Assembly (NCBI GenBank): GCA_018970845.1
Contig: JAGWVO010000044.1
Span: 1-15,177, forward strand
Reading direction: 5' to 3'
Origin: Planctomycetota bacterium
Lineage (GTDB): Bacteria; Planctomycetota; Planctomycetia; Gemmatales; Gemmataceae
Length of the DNA: 15,177 bases
The notes beneath the pieces were generated by a model. The model saw only the letters and a program-made list of their open reading frames with translations. It made no database searches and was not told the origin of the DNA. The translations under genes were made by a program, and so were the position numbers. Positions 6,648 through 14,612 of this stretch are shown piece by piece (the stretch's first letter is position 1; each line of letters begins with the position of its first letter).

Positions 6648-8194
6648 GCGACGATTCCCGCTCCCTGGCGCGACTGGCCGGAACCGTCGTCATTCTCGTT
6701 TCGGTGGCGCTGGTCGCCGGGCGCATCGCCCTGGTGACCCGGTTGCTGGAACCGGCGCTCCTGCGCAAGGCAACCGACCCGGGCTTCACTCCCCCTTGGC
6801 CGTCGGCCCGTCCGGAACCGACCCCGTTTCTCAGTTCAAACGACAAAAGCCGCTGGGCCACCGTGAGGTCTCTCACCGAAAACGGCACTTTCGTGGTGGC
6901 GCGTCGCGACCTCGACACGGTCAGGGCCACGGCGCTGCTGCCTCTGTTCCAAACCACATGGCATGGCGCGCTGGCCTCCGCGGGGGCCGGCCACCGCCTG
7001 CGTCTCTCCGCTGACAAGGGTTTCCTCTTCGAGGATGAGGCGTGGCGAACGGTCGACCGCGTGCTCGACCCGGCAACCCTCGAGTACTACTCGAGCAAGC
7101 CACCGCTTCTGCCGGTGTTGGCGGCGGGCCTGGTGAAGCCCATGGACGCGCTTTTCGGCTGGAAGCCGTCAACCCACCCGTTCGAGGTCGCCCGCCTCGT
7201 GCTCGTCATCATCAACCTTGCGCCATGGTGGTTGTACCTTGTGGTGTTCAGGAGCCTTCTCGACAAGCTGCCCGTGGGTGAGGGGGCCAGGTTGATCGTC
7301 CTTGCCGCCGCCGGCATGGGCACCCTTGTCCATCCGTTCCTGATCGTTTTCAACAACCACACGCCCGGAACCTTCGCCGTGCTGTTCTCGATGGCCTGCC
7401 TGGCCCGGGTATGGCTCGCCCCGGGGGACAGGCCCGCGGGCGCCTCGTGGCACCTGCTCGCGGGCCTGTGCGCCGGATTCGCCGTCACCTGCGAATTGCC
7501 GGCGCTTTCGTTCGCGGGCCTCGCGGGGCTTGCGCTGTTTCTCAAGTCGCCCCGGGGGGCCTTGGCGGGATTCGCGCCGGGATTCGCGGCGCCGGTTTTG
7601 GCGCTGGCCGCCTGCAACATCGCGGCCCTGGGCCGGCTGAGGCCCGCTTACGCGGAGTTTGGCGGTCCATGGTATCTTTACGAAGGCAGCAGCTGGTACG
7701 ATCCCGGTCGGCTCAAGAGGGGCATCGACTGGGCGCGGCTGAACCTGGGCGAATCGGTGCCGGCCTACGCCTTCCATCTTACCCTCGGCCACCACGGGCT
7801 TTTTTCCCTCACCCCGTTCTTCCTGCTGGCGGCACCCGGGGCCTGGCTGGCGCACCGCGAAAGGAAGCACGACCCGGACCGCGGCTTTTTGGCCCTTTTG
7901 GCCCACATGGCCTGGATCCTCACCGCCGTGCTGCTGGCCTTCTATCTCGTTAAAAGCGATAACTATGGTGGCAATAGCTGCGGGGCCCGCTGGCTGCAAT
8001 GGCTTACCCCTCTGCTGCTCGTCTCGACCTTGCCGGCTGTCGACAGGCTCCTCGCTTCCAGGCCAGGCCGTTGGTTGGTGATGGCGCTCCTGGCCATTTC
8101 GGTGATGTCGGCCACGGCGGGCTCGGGCAACCCGTGGCGGCGTCCGTGGCTGTACGATGCCATGAAGTGGCTCGGCTGGCCGGGATACGAATGA
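6644..8194 (+). CDS. Multi-pass membrane protein, GT-C glycosyltransferase-like (function unassigned)
   Basis: A 516-aa integral membrane protein. One N-terminal hydrophobic segment (about 12-36) is followed by a large loop (about 40-145) and then roughly nine to ten more hydrophobic stretches. Several pieces resemble GT-C/GT39-type lipid-linked sugar transferases. These are an acidic patch FLFEDEAWRTVDRV in the first loop (127-140), the YYSSKPPLLP motif (148-157), a TM-flanking NNHTPGTFA and a late NYGGNSCGARWL (440-451) like the GG-x-x-GpR-[FY]-L blocks of that clan. If so, it would move a sugar from a polyprenyl-phosphate carrier outside the membrane. This is motif reading only. The start overlaps the cinA stop as ATGA, and GGAG lies eight bases before the ATG. 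The last four bases overlap ATGA at 8191, so it is tightly coupled on both sides. Confidence 0.85.
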   Translation: MSDDSRSLARLAGTVVILVSVALVAGRIALVTRLLEPALLRKATDPGFTPPWPSARPEPTPFLSSNDKSRWATVRSLTENGTFVVARRDLDTVRATALLPLFQTTWHGALASAGAGHRLRLSADKGFLFEDEAWRTVDRVLDPATLEYYSSKPPLLPVLAAGLVKPMDALFGWKPSTHPFEVARLVLVIINLAPWWLYLVVFRSLLDKLPVGEGARLIVLAAAGMGTLVHPFLIVFNNHTPGTFAVLFSMACLARVWLAPGDRPAGASWHLLAGLCAGFAVTCELPALSFAGLAGLALFLKSPRGALAGFAPGFAAPVLALAACNIAALGRLRPAYAEFGGPWYLYEGSSWYDPGRLKRGIDWARLNLGESVPAYAFHLTLGHHGLFSLTPFFLLAAPGAWLAHRERKHDPDRGFLALLAHMAWILTAVLLAFYLVKSDNYGGNSCGARWLQWLTPLLLVSTLPAVDRLLASRPGRWLVMALLAISVMSATAGSGNPWRRPWLYDAMKWLGWPGYE

Positions 8195-8205
8195 GACAAC
8201 CGATT

Positions 8206-8210
8206 GGAGG
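8206..8210 (+). promoter_or_regulatory. Shine-Dalgarno GGAGG deciding the CPBP start
   Basis: GGAGG ends ten bases before GTG 8221, a spacing also seen before trxA and phoH in this window. The alternative in-frame ATG at 8191 overlaps the previous stop (ATGA) but lacks a ribosome site, and would place this GGAGG inside the coding sequence. Confidence 0.5.
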
Positions 8211-8220
8211 GGATGGAACC

Positions 8221-9147
8221 GTGAGCGCCGCCCTCCCCGCCAACCGCCCGCCGCACCCCAACATTCCGTGGGCCGTTTTCTGGATCCTTGGATACATCGG
8301 TTTCACCCAAATCCCCGCGGCCATCCTCGCCGTGGCATGGCTCCTCATCCTCATGCTGGTGGCCCCGCCGACCGATGCCGAATTGAGGGAGGCGCAAACA
8401 AGCCCCCTCGGTCTTCCCGGCATGGGATCGGGGCTCGCGGTGGGCCTGGCCCTGGCCCAGGTCCTTTCCTGGGCCTACAGCTTCGTGCTCCTGCGCGTGC
8501 TGGTTGGCCGTGACTGGTATTCAACCCTCGGCCTCGACCGTGTACCCAAGGCCGCCGATCTGGTCGCCGCCTGCGCCCTCGTGCCGGGCATGCTGATTGT
8601 CGGCAATTCCATGGTGGCCCTGTTGCCCGGCGCCCCGCCGCCCACGGAGGCCGTCTTGGGCAGGGAAACCATGGCCCAGTTCGAGAAGATGATCCGCGCT
8701 TGGCCCTGGTGGGCCGCCGTGCTCATCATTGGCGTGGGGCCGGCGATCGGCGAGGAACTGTTTTGCCGGGGCTTCCTGGGCCGTGGCCTGGTGGCGTGGC
8801 ACGGGACCAGGATCGGCGTCCTGACGACAAGCCTGCTATTCGGAATCATGCATCTGATTCCCGCCCAGGCCGCTTACGCGGCGGTCCTGGGAGTTATCCT
8901 TCATGTGCTGGCGCTTTCCGGCCGCAGCTTGTGGTTGCCGATGATCGCGCATTTCCTCAACAATGGATTGAGCGTGATGGCTTCCTGTGATGACAGCCCG
9001 CTCAAGCCGTGGCTGGCCGCGGCCCAACAGGCCGTCGAGGCACGGCCGATGATCTTCCTGCCGGTGGGGCTCGGGATTTGCGCGGCGATCATGCACCGGC
9101 TGCTGGCGGATAAAACCGGTGGTTTTCCAACCGATTCGCGCGGTTGA
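8221..9147 (+). CDS. CPBP-family intramembrane metalloprotease (CAAX protease / bacteriocin-processing type)
   Basis: A 308-aa membrane protein (318 aa if the ATG at 8191 is used) with about seven to eight hydrophobic segments and all three motifs of the CPBP (ABI, CAAX-like) family. These are IGEELFCRGFLGR (EExxxR, residues 178-183), FGIMH (207-211) and HFLNNGL (244-250). The glutamates and histidines are the expected metal-binding and catalytic residues. Bacterial members process peptides or take part in self-immunity, protein maturation or envelope signalling, and the substrate here is unknown. A positively charged C-terminal tail follows the last hydrophobic segment (about 278-292). It follows the GT-C-like gene directly and precedes the PSD cytochrome gene by 33 nt. 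The start was chosen for GGAGG ten bases upstream of GTG; see the separate entry. Confidence 0.92.
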   Translation: MSAALPANRPPHPNIPWAVFWILGYIGFTQIPAAILAVAWLLILMLVAPPTDAELREAQTSPLGLPGMGSGLAVGLALAQVLSWAYSFVLLRVLVGRDWYSTLGLDRVPKAADLVAACALVPGMLIVGNSMVALLPGAPPPTEAVLGRETMAQFEKMIRAWPWWAAVLIIGVGPAIGEELFCRGFLGRGLVAWHGTRIGVLTTSLLFGIMHLIPAQAAYAAVLGVILHVLALSGRSLWLPMIAHFLNNGLSVMASCDDSPLKPWLAAAQQAVEARPMIFLPVGLGICAAIMHRLLADKTGGFPTDSRG

Positions 9148-9180
9148 CGGCTGAGAGTCTTCCTGCCTGGCGAGGTTCCC

Positions 9181-11478
9181 ATGATGTTTTCCGCGATCGC
9201 GGCCCTCATTATCGCGGCGGCGCCCGACGGAGCGGCGCTCTACAAGGCCAAGTGCCAATCGTGCCATGGCCCCAAGGGCGAGGGCACCAAGCGGTACAAG
9301 CGCGCCCTGGAAGGCGATTTGGCGGTGCCCCAGCTGGCCCGACTGATCCGCGAAACCATGCCCGAGGGGCAGCCTAACACGCTGGATCAGGCGGACGCCG
9401 CCGCCATCGCGGAACATATTCACAAGGATTTCTATTCGCAGTTGGCGCGGGAAAGGTCGCGTCCGCCCCGCGTTGAGCTGGCCCGCCTGACGATTCCCCA
9501 ATACCGCCAGTCGCTGGCCGACCTGGTCGGCTCATTCAGGCCGGCAACAGGCAAGCAGGGAGCCGAGGGCCTCAAGGGGGAATATTTCAAGAACCGCCGG
9601 TTCAACAACGGAGACCGCGTGCTGGAGAGAACCGATCCCGGCGTGAACCTCGCGTTGGGCAAGGAAAGCCCGGTTCCCGGGATGATCGAACCTCATGAGT
9701 TTTCCATCCGCTGGACTGGCTCGATCGTCGCTCCCGAGTCGGGGGAGTACGAGTTCATTGTGCGTACGGAGCACGCCGCGAGGCTTTGGGTGAACGATCC
9801 GGATACTCCGGTGATCGACGCGTGGGTGAAGTCGGGCAATGACACCGAGTACAAGGGGGTGACCCGGTTGCTGGCCGGCCGGGCCCATCCGCTCCGCCTC
9901 GAGTATTCCAAGGCGAAGCAGGGAGTCAACGACGCCAACAAGACCAAGGCGCCGCCCCCTTCGGCGCCAACCTCGATCCATCTCCTCTGGCGCCGGCCGG
10001 ACATGCCTCCGAGGCTGGTTCCCGCCAAGGCGCTCCGCGTGACGGGTTCCACTCCCGTTTTCGCCAGTTCCGCCGCCTTTCCTCCCGATGATGCCAGCCT
10101 CGGCTGGGAGCGGGGGTCGGCCATTTCCAAGGCCTGGGACCAGGCGGCGACCGATGGAGCCCTCGAGGCCGTTGCCCATGTGATGGCGCGGATCGACGAT
10201 TTCTCCAAGTCGAAGGCCGCCGACGCCGACAGGTCCGCCAAGCTCAAGGAATTTTGCGCGGCGTTCGCGGCTCGCGCCTTTCGTGCGCCTCTCGCCCAGG
10301 AAACCCGCTCGCTTTATGTCGACAGGCCTTTCACCGGCTCGCCCGACCCCGAGACCGGGGCCCGCAGGGCCTTGCTTGCCATCCTCAAGTCGCCAAGGTT
10401 CCTTTACCCGGGACTCGAGGCCCGGACCGACGGCCATGCCATCGCGGCGCACTTGGCGCTTTCCCTGTGGGACAGCCTTCCCGACCAGCCGCTGTCCGAC
10501 CTGGCGGCATCGGGAAAGCTCGCCCAGCGGGAGGTGGTGTTGAAGGAAGCCGAGCGGATGCTTGCCGATCCGAGGGCCCGAGCCAAATTGGCCCGATTCT
10601 TCCATCACTGGCTGAGGACGGACCATGCCGCCGATGTCGCGAAGGACATGGCCCGTTTTCCGGGCTTCACTCGCGACCACCTCGCCTCGCTTCGCGAGTC
10701 GCTTGAATGGAAGGTCGATGAGTTCCTTGGCTCGGCGGAGACCGATTACCGCAAGCTGTTTGAGGGTGACTCGGTTCCCTTGGATGGCAAGCTCGCGAAG
10801 TTTTTCGGGGCGGACCTCCCGCCTGATGCCCCGATGCGCGATGTCGCGTTGCCGGGGCAGGGCCGCGCGGGAATCCTCACCCACCCGTTCGTGCTGGCGG
10901 TTCACGCCTACGGAGCCGAAACCTCGCCGATCCACCGCGGGGTGTTCGTTGCCCGCAACATTTTGGGGGTGGCCCTCAAGCCGCCACCCGAGGCGGTTTC
11001 GCCCATCGCGCCCGACTTGCATCCGTCACTCACAACCCGGGAACGGGTCATCCTGCAGACCAAGCCCACCGCGTGCGTCTCCTGTCATGGAATCATCAAC
11101 CCGCTCGGATTCCCTCTTGAGGGATTCGACGCCATCGGCCGACAGCGGGCGCAGGACAGGGGCAAGCCGGTCGACACGAAAGGTTCTTTCCTCGACAAGG
11201 CGGGTGGCAGGCATTCATTCGCCAACGCCGTGGAATTGGCTGGCTTCATCAGTGGCAGCCGGGATGCGCGCGACTCGTTCGTGGAACAGGTATTCCACCA
11301 TCTCGCCGGCCAACCCGTGCGCGCCTATGGAAACGGACGGCCCGCTGAACTTGGCGAGGCGTTCTCCAAGGGGGGCCACAGCCTGAAAAGGCTGTGCTGC
11401 GAGATCGCGTTGGTCACGGCGCCCGGAAGCGGCACGCGGGTTGCCGAGTCGGGTTCGTCACCGCTTGGCGGGCGGTAG
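9181..11478 (+). CDS. Secreted PSD-type cytochrome: N-terminal heme-c, PA14, DUF1595/1592/1588/1585
   Basis: A 765-aa Planctomycete-type protein of unknown reaction, probably periplasmic. Order: a short signal sequence (1-14, with no Lys/Arg before the hydrophobic core); a cytochrome c domain with CQSCH at 25-29 and a likely Met ligand at M60 (TMPEG); PA14 carbohydrate-binding-like domain at about 130-245 (LKGEYF, SGEYEFIVRTEHAARLWV); DUF1595 at about 355-412 (AFAARAFRAPL, ILKSPRFLYP); DUF1592 at about 420-545 (LALSLWDSLPDQPL, RMLADPRA); DUF1588 at about 555-655 (GRAGILTHPF, SPIHRGVFVARNILG, CVSCHGIINPLGFPLEGFD with a second CxxCH at 632-636); DUF1585 at about 675-745. Both heme motifs suggest electron transfer. 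Such genes usually sit beside a DUF1552 gene; none is here. The second ATG (9184) is better spaced from GAGG (8 nt). The 3' end overlaps the convergent gene by 21 nt. Confidence 0.94.
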   Translation: MMFSAIAALIIAAAPDGAALYKAKCQSCHGPKGEGTKRYKRALEGDLAVPQLARLIRETMPEGQPNTLDQADAAAIAEHIHKDFYSQLARERSRPPRVELARLTIPQYRQSLADLVGSFRPATGKQGAEGLKGEYFKNRRFNNGDRVLERTDPGVNLALGKESPVPGMIEPHEFSIRWTGSIVAPESGEYEFIVRTEHAARLWVNDPDTPVIDAWVKSGNDTEYKGVTRLLAGRAHPLRLEYSKAKQGVNDANKTKAPPPSAPTSIHLLWRRPDMPPRLVPAKALRVTGSTPVFASSAAFPPDDASLGWERGSAISKAWDQAATDGALEAVAHVMARIDDFSKSKAADADRSAKLKEFCAAFAARAFRAPLAQETRSLYVDRPFTGSPDPETGARRALLAILKSPRFLYPGLEARTDGHAIAAHLALSLWDSLPDQPLSDLAASGKLAQREVVLKEAERMLADPRARAKLARFFHHWLRTDHAADVAKDMARFPGFTRDHLASLRESLEWKVDEFLGSAETDYRKLFEGDSVPLDGKLAKFFGADLPPDAPMRDVALPGQGRAGILTHPFVLAVHAYGAETSPIHRGVFVARNILGVALKPPPEAVSPIAPDLHPSLTTRERVILQTKPTACVSCHGIINPLGFPLEGFDAIGRQRAQDRGKPVDTKGSFLDKAGGRHSFANAVELAGFISGSRDARDSFVEQVFHHLAGQPVRAYGNGRPAELGEAFSKGGHSLKRLCCEIALVTAPGSGTRVAESGSSPLGGR

Positions 11479-12582
11479 CCCGTTGGCCTTGGCGTACGCG
11501 TCCCACTTCGCGAGGGCTTCCTGCCGCTTGGCGTCCTCAAGGAAGCCCATGTTGTAGGTGGAGTTCACCTGGAACGGTTGTCCGACCGTGGTGAATCCGA
11601 AGCTGTAGTCCTTGTGCGACTGGCCCGTGATGTGCACCAGCATGGCCAGGGCGACATCGCGGACCTGGACGACCCCCATCGTTTTCGGGCGAACCTGGAA
11701 ATTGTTCATGTGCGTGGCGTCGGAAAGCAACGGAACAAGATCGGGAATATTGTCCTTGTTTCCAAGCCTGCCGATGAGGCTGCAGCAAACCCCCCTGCCA
11801 TGGGGCGGCAGGTTGCCGTTCTTCAGGAGCGAGCGCGCCAGGGTGATGCCATCCTTGAGGTCGTTGTTCATGCAGATGTAGAGGCTCTGCATCTGGGCGT
11901 TGATGTCGGTCTGGGACAGCATCCACGACACGACGATCGCGCGCAGGTTTTCGTTCACCGCGACGCCGTTCCTGCCGCTGAGCGCGTTCTGGATGTTCTG
12001 GTTGTAGAGCATCGAGGTGATGAAGTGGAGCTTGTCGGTGGGTATGCGCGCCTGCGGGTGCTGGGCCGCGAACATGACGATCGCGACATCATTGGTGGAG
12101 AACGGGAATCCGCCGCGTCTGGTTCTTTCAGCGTTTTGGAGCGCCTGGAGCAACTGGACCTTGGCCGCGATGATGGTTGGCGCGTATTGGGGCCGCGACT
12201 CGACATCATCGATGAAGGTGGGATCGCTGCCGTAAATCTCGGCATAAGCCTTGCGGGCGTCCGGCCGCTGTCCGAGCACCTTGCGGAACCTATCCCAGCC
12301 GGGGAGGTTGTCGCTGCCGGCGACGAACCGTGTCAGCATGTCGATCTGGTTCTGTTTGCGCAGGGCAAGGGATAGGTCGCGGCAGCGCCTGCGGACTTCG
12401 GGATCGGCGTCCGCTCCACCGGCCTCGATCGCCGCCAGCGCCGCCAGGCCCAACTTCGAGAGGGCCGCCTCGGCTGATTCACGGGCTGAAAAGTCGTCGG
12501 AACCAAGGCGCCTCACCAGCGCGTCGGGACTGGTCTCGGATTGGGCCAGAACCGCCACCAAGACGGATTTGATAAGCCACAT
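11458..12582 (-). CDS. Secreted protein with N-terminal HEAT-like repeat, unknown function
   Basis: A 374-aa hypothetical protein. An N-terminal hydrophobic signal (MWLIKSVLVAVLAQS) points to export. Residues about 20-75 look like a HEAT-type helical repeat (LVRRLGSDDFSARESAEAAL, KLGLAALAAIEAG, DPEVRRRCRDL), an N-terminal module frequent in secreted Planctomycete proteins. The middle (about 95-330) is helical and rich in Asn and Gln, with HGRGVCCSLIGRLGNKDNIPDLVPLL resembling a further repeat around 265-290. The end is charged (FLEDAKRQEALAKWDAYAK). No catalytic motif is recognised. AGGA lies 13 bases before the ATG, which is long. It is divergent from the M24 peptidase gene and overlaps the PSD cytochrome gene 3'-to-3'. 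It may be a protein-binding scaffold, but nothing in the sequence fixes a role. Confidence 0.85.
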   Translation of the reverse strand: MWLIKSVLVAVLAQSETSPDALVRRLGSDDFSARESAEAALSKLGLAALAAIEAGGADADPEVRRRCRDLSLALRKQNQIDMLTRFVAGSDNLPGWDRFRKVLGQRPDARKAYAEIYGSDPTFIDDVESRPQYAPTIIAAKVQLLQALQNAERTRRGGFPFSTNDVAIVMFAAQHPQARIPTDKLHFITSMLYNQNIQNALSGRNGVAVNENLRAIVVSWMLSQTDINAQMQSLYICMNNDLKDGITLARSLLKNGNLPPHGRGVCCSLIGRLGNKDNIPDLVPLLSDATHMNNFQVRPKTMGVVQVRDVALAMLVHITGQSHKDYSFGFTTVGQPFQVNSTYNMGFLEDAKRQEALAKWDAYAKANGLPPAKR

Positions 12583-12663
12583 GTCGCACCGCCCGTCCTT
12601 TTGGATAGATCACATTTAATATAAGAGCGGAATTCGTTTCTCCGCAATCAAAACAGGGGGCCG
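12583..12663. promoter_or_regulatory. AT-rich divergent promoter region between HEAT-type and M24 peptidase genes
   Basis: This 81-nt spacer contains a conspicuous AT-rich core (cacatttaatataag, 12611-12625) in otherwise GC-rich surroundings, with TAATAT/TATAAG-like -10 candidates usable on either strand. A small stem gcgga-N9-tccgc lies at 12627-12645, followed by aggggg (12655-12660) as the ribosome site of the peptidase. No -35 has a standard 16-18 nt spacing, so the exact promoters are not assigned. Confidence 0.4.
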
Positions 12664-13749
12664 ATGGCGATGCTTTCCGCTGAATCCTGCAAGGGGCGCC
12701 GCCAACGGCTCATGGATGCCTTGGGCCGCGGCGAGACCCTTTGGCTGTCTCACCCGGATTCCCTTCGGTATTTGGCCGGGTTCCATGTCGATCCGTTTTC
12801 GCTGGGAAACGGCTTCGGAGGAGTGCTTTCGGTGGAACCTGACGGGACATCCACCCTGTGGCATGACGACCGGATGCCCGATTCCGTTGGCCATGCCCAT
12901 GCCGACCGCAGGATCGTTGTGCCTTGGTACGACGGGAAGTCTCCCGCGCGCGGTATCCGGGCCTTGGCCTTGCCCGACGCCTTGCCCGCCTCATGGCCAG
13001 GCTGGTTTCACGATCAGCCCGGCCGGCATGAGATCCAAAGGCGCGTGGCATGCGCTTTGGCGTCGCTCCGCCGTCGCAAGGATCCGGACGAGATTGCCTT
13101 GCTGGAAACCTGTTGCCGGGCGGCCGAGGCGGGCCACGCCTGGGCAAGGCGCAACCTGCAACCCGGCATGACGGAAATGCAACTGTACTCGGGCATCAGT
13201 TCGGCCTGCTCGCTGGCGTCATCCCGGGCCGTGATTGTGTATGGCGACTTCGCCGTTTCACCCGGGCCGGAAAGGAAGGGCGGGCCGGCAACCGAGCGAG
13301 TCATCAGGCAGGGCGATCTTGTCATCGTGGATTTTTCGGTCGTGATCTTCGGCTACAGGTGCGACTTCACGGCCACCCTCTGCGCCGGTGAACCTTGCGA
13401 CCGGCAGCGCGCCATGTTCGAGGTCGCCCGCGAGGGGATGCGCCGGGGGGAGCAATCTCTCCGTCCGGGAACGCCGGCAAGGGATGTCCATGCCGCCGTG
13501 TTCTCGGCATTCGTGGATGCCGGCATGCCGGAGGCTTTCCCCCATCATGCCGGTCATGGCCTGGGGCTTTCGCACCCCGAGGCGCCTTTTTTTGTGCCAG
13601 GTTCGGAGGATGTGGTGCTGGAAGGTGATGTCGTCACGCTTGAGCCGGGAGCCTATGTGAGTGGCGTCGGCGGGTTGCGCATCGAACACAATTATCTGGT
13701 GACGGGATCAGGCCAGGTGGTGCTGAGCCGGCACCACCTGGGCCCCTGA
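12664..13749 (+). CDS. M24-family metallopeptidase (Xaa-Pro aminopeptidase/prolidase type)
   Basis: A 361-aa cytoplasmic pita-bread peptidase. Residues about 1-130 correspond to the creatinase-like N-terminal domain and about 140-350 to the catalytic domain. All five expected metal ligands are visible: D223 and D234 (VDFSVVIFGYRCDFTAT, 11 residues apart), H298 in PHHAGHGLGLSHPE, E327 in TLEPGAYV and E341 in GGLRIEHNYLVT. The common arginine after the second Asp (D-x-T-R) is Ala here. It probably removes N-terminal residues preceding proline, but the exact substrate class cannot be read. aggggg lies 3 nt before ATG 12664 and 9 nt before a second in-frame ATG at 12670, which may be the true start. 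The stop is 13 nt from the convergent DUF1080 gene. Confidence 0.94.
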   Translation: MAMLSAESCKGRRQRLMDALGRGETLWLSHPDSLRYLAGFHVDPFSLGNGFGGVLSVEPDGTSTLWHDDRMPDSVGHAHADRRIVVPWYDGKSPARGIRALALPDALPASWPGWFHDQPGRHEIQRRVACALASLRRRKDPDEIALLETCCRAAEAGHAWARRNLQPGMTEMQLYSGISSACSLASSRAVIVYGDFAVSPGPERKGGPATERVIRQGDLVIVDFSVVIFGYRCDFTATLCAGEPCDRQRAMFEVAREGMRRGEQSLRPGTPARDVHAAVFSAFVDAGMPEAFPHHAGHGLGLSHPEAPFFVPGSEDVVLEGDVVTLEPGAYVSGVGGLRIEHNYLVTGSGQVVLSRHHLGP

Positions 13750-13762
13750 CCGGGAAGGCGGT

Positions 13763-14398
13763 TCAGTCGAGGTTCTCGATCGTGATGTTGCGGAAGTGAA
13801 TCTCATGGCCTTCACTCTGGAAGCCGACGGGGCCTTCCTTGAGTTCCGATGAGCATGAGGCCACCTTGCGGTTGTTCACGAAGACGGCCACCCCGCCGTT
13901 CTTGTCGCATTCGATGCGGGTGGTGTTCCACTCGCCGATCGGCTTGCGGACCTCGTCGAGGGCCTTCTGGTCGAACTTGTTGTCATTCACCTTGAGGCCG
14001 CCCATGGGGAAGATCTTGCCATGGTCCTTGAAGCGGCCCTGGGGTTCGAGGCACTTGGGGAAAACCTTGTCGAGCGGTGCCTGCATGTGGACAAGAGCGC
14101 CGGAGTTGCTGTCCGGGGTGCTTCCCACTGGATAGCGCCAGTCGAATTGGAACTTGTAGTTGGAGAAACTTTTCTTGGTCCCGAGGTAGCAGAACAGCTT
14201 GCCCTTGGTGACGATGACACCATCCTGAACCACCCAGTTTTCCTCGGGAGTCACCTTGGTTTTGGCCTGATGCTTGGGTTCGGTGACAACGGTCCATCCT
14301 TCAAGGTTCTTGCCATTGAAAATGGCCTCGGGCTTGGCGGCTTGGCTGAATCCGGCAAGGATGGCCATCAATGCGGCCAAGGAAAGCAATCGAATCAT
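13763..14398 (-). CDS. Secreted DUF1080 protein (3-keto-disaccharide hydrolase-like domain)
   Basis: A 211-aa exported protein made of one DUF1080 domain, a concanavalin-like beta-sandwich recently linked to hydrolysis of 3-keto-glycosides and greatly expanded in Planctomycetota. Seen: signal peptide MIRLLSLAALMAILAGFSQA, FNGKNLEGW (27-35), YKFQFDWRYP (81-90), DSNSGALVHM (96-105), PIGEWNTTRIECDKNG (153-168), and GPVGFQSEGHEIHFRNI (189-205). Length suits a single-domain member. The ATG at 14398 has GGAG eight bases upstream and begins the signal peptide. The frame remains open to 14683 only because it runs antisense through the tRNA-Ser gene, so that extension is rejected. It probably acts on sugars outside the cytoplasm; the substrate is unknown. 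It is close to and convergent with the peptidase gene. Confidence 0.94.
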   Translation of the reverse strand: MIRLLSLAALMAILAGFSQAAKPEAIFNGKNLEGWTVVTEPKHQAKTKVTPEENWVVQDGVIVTKGKLFCYLGTKKSFSNYKFQFDWRYPVGSTPDSNSGALVHMQAPLDKVFPKCLEPQGRFKDHGKIFPMGGLKVNDNKFDQKALDEVRKPIGEWNTTRIECDKNGGVAVFVNNRKVASCSSELKEGPVGFQSEGHEIHFRNITIENLD

Positions 14399-14485
14399 GA
14401 AAATGGCTCCGGTCGTGGTGGGGAGGTATGGATCGAGGGTATCGTAAACCCCGCTGGGGTCGAACTCAACAACCTGCTGCCTGAA

Positions 14486-14514
14486 TTGACGGGCCAACGG
14501 CAAGGCCCTAGCAT
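14486..14514 (+). promoter_or_regulatory. Sigma70-like promoter of tRNA-Ser
   Basis: TTGACG (14486-14491, five of six matches to TTGACA), a 17-nt spacer and TAGCAT (14509-14514, four of six to TATAAT). Transcription would begin near 14521, only about five nt before the mature tRNA 5' end. This is the best-formed promoter in the window. Confidence 0.65.
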
Positions 14515-14525
14515 CATATTTCACA

Positions 14526-14612
<87 letters not shown>

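Noticed and set aside
9532..11022. 496-aa minus-strand frame opposite the PSD cytochrome gene
   Set aside because: The plus strand carries five ordered families and two CxxCH motifs. The opposite frame shows none.
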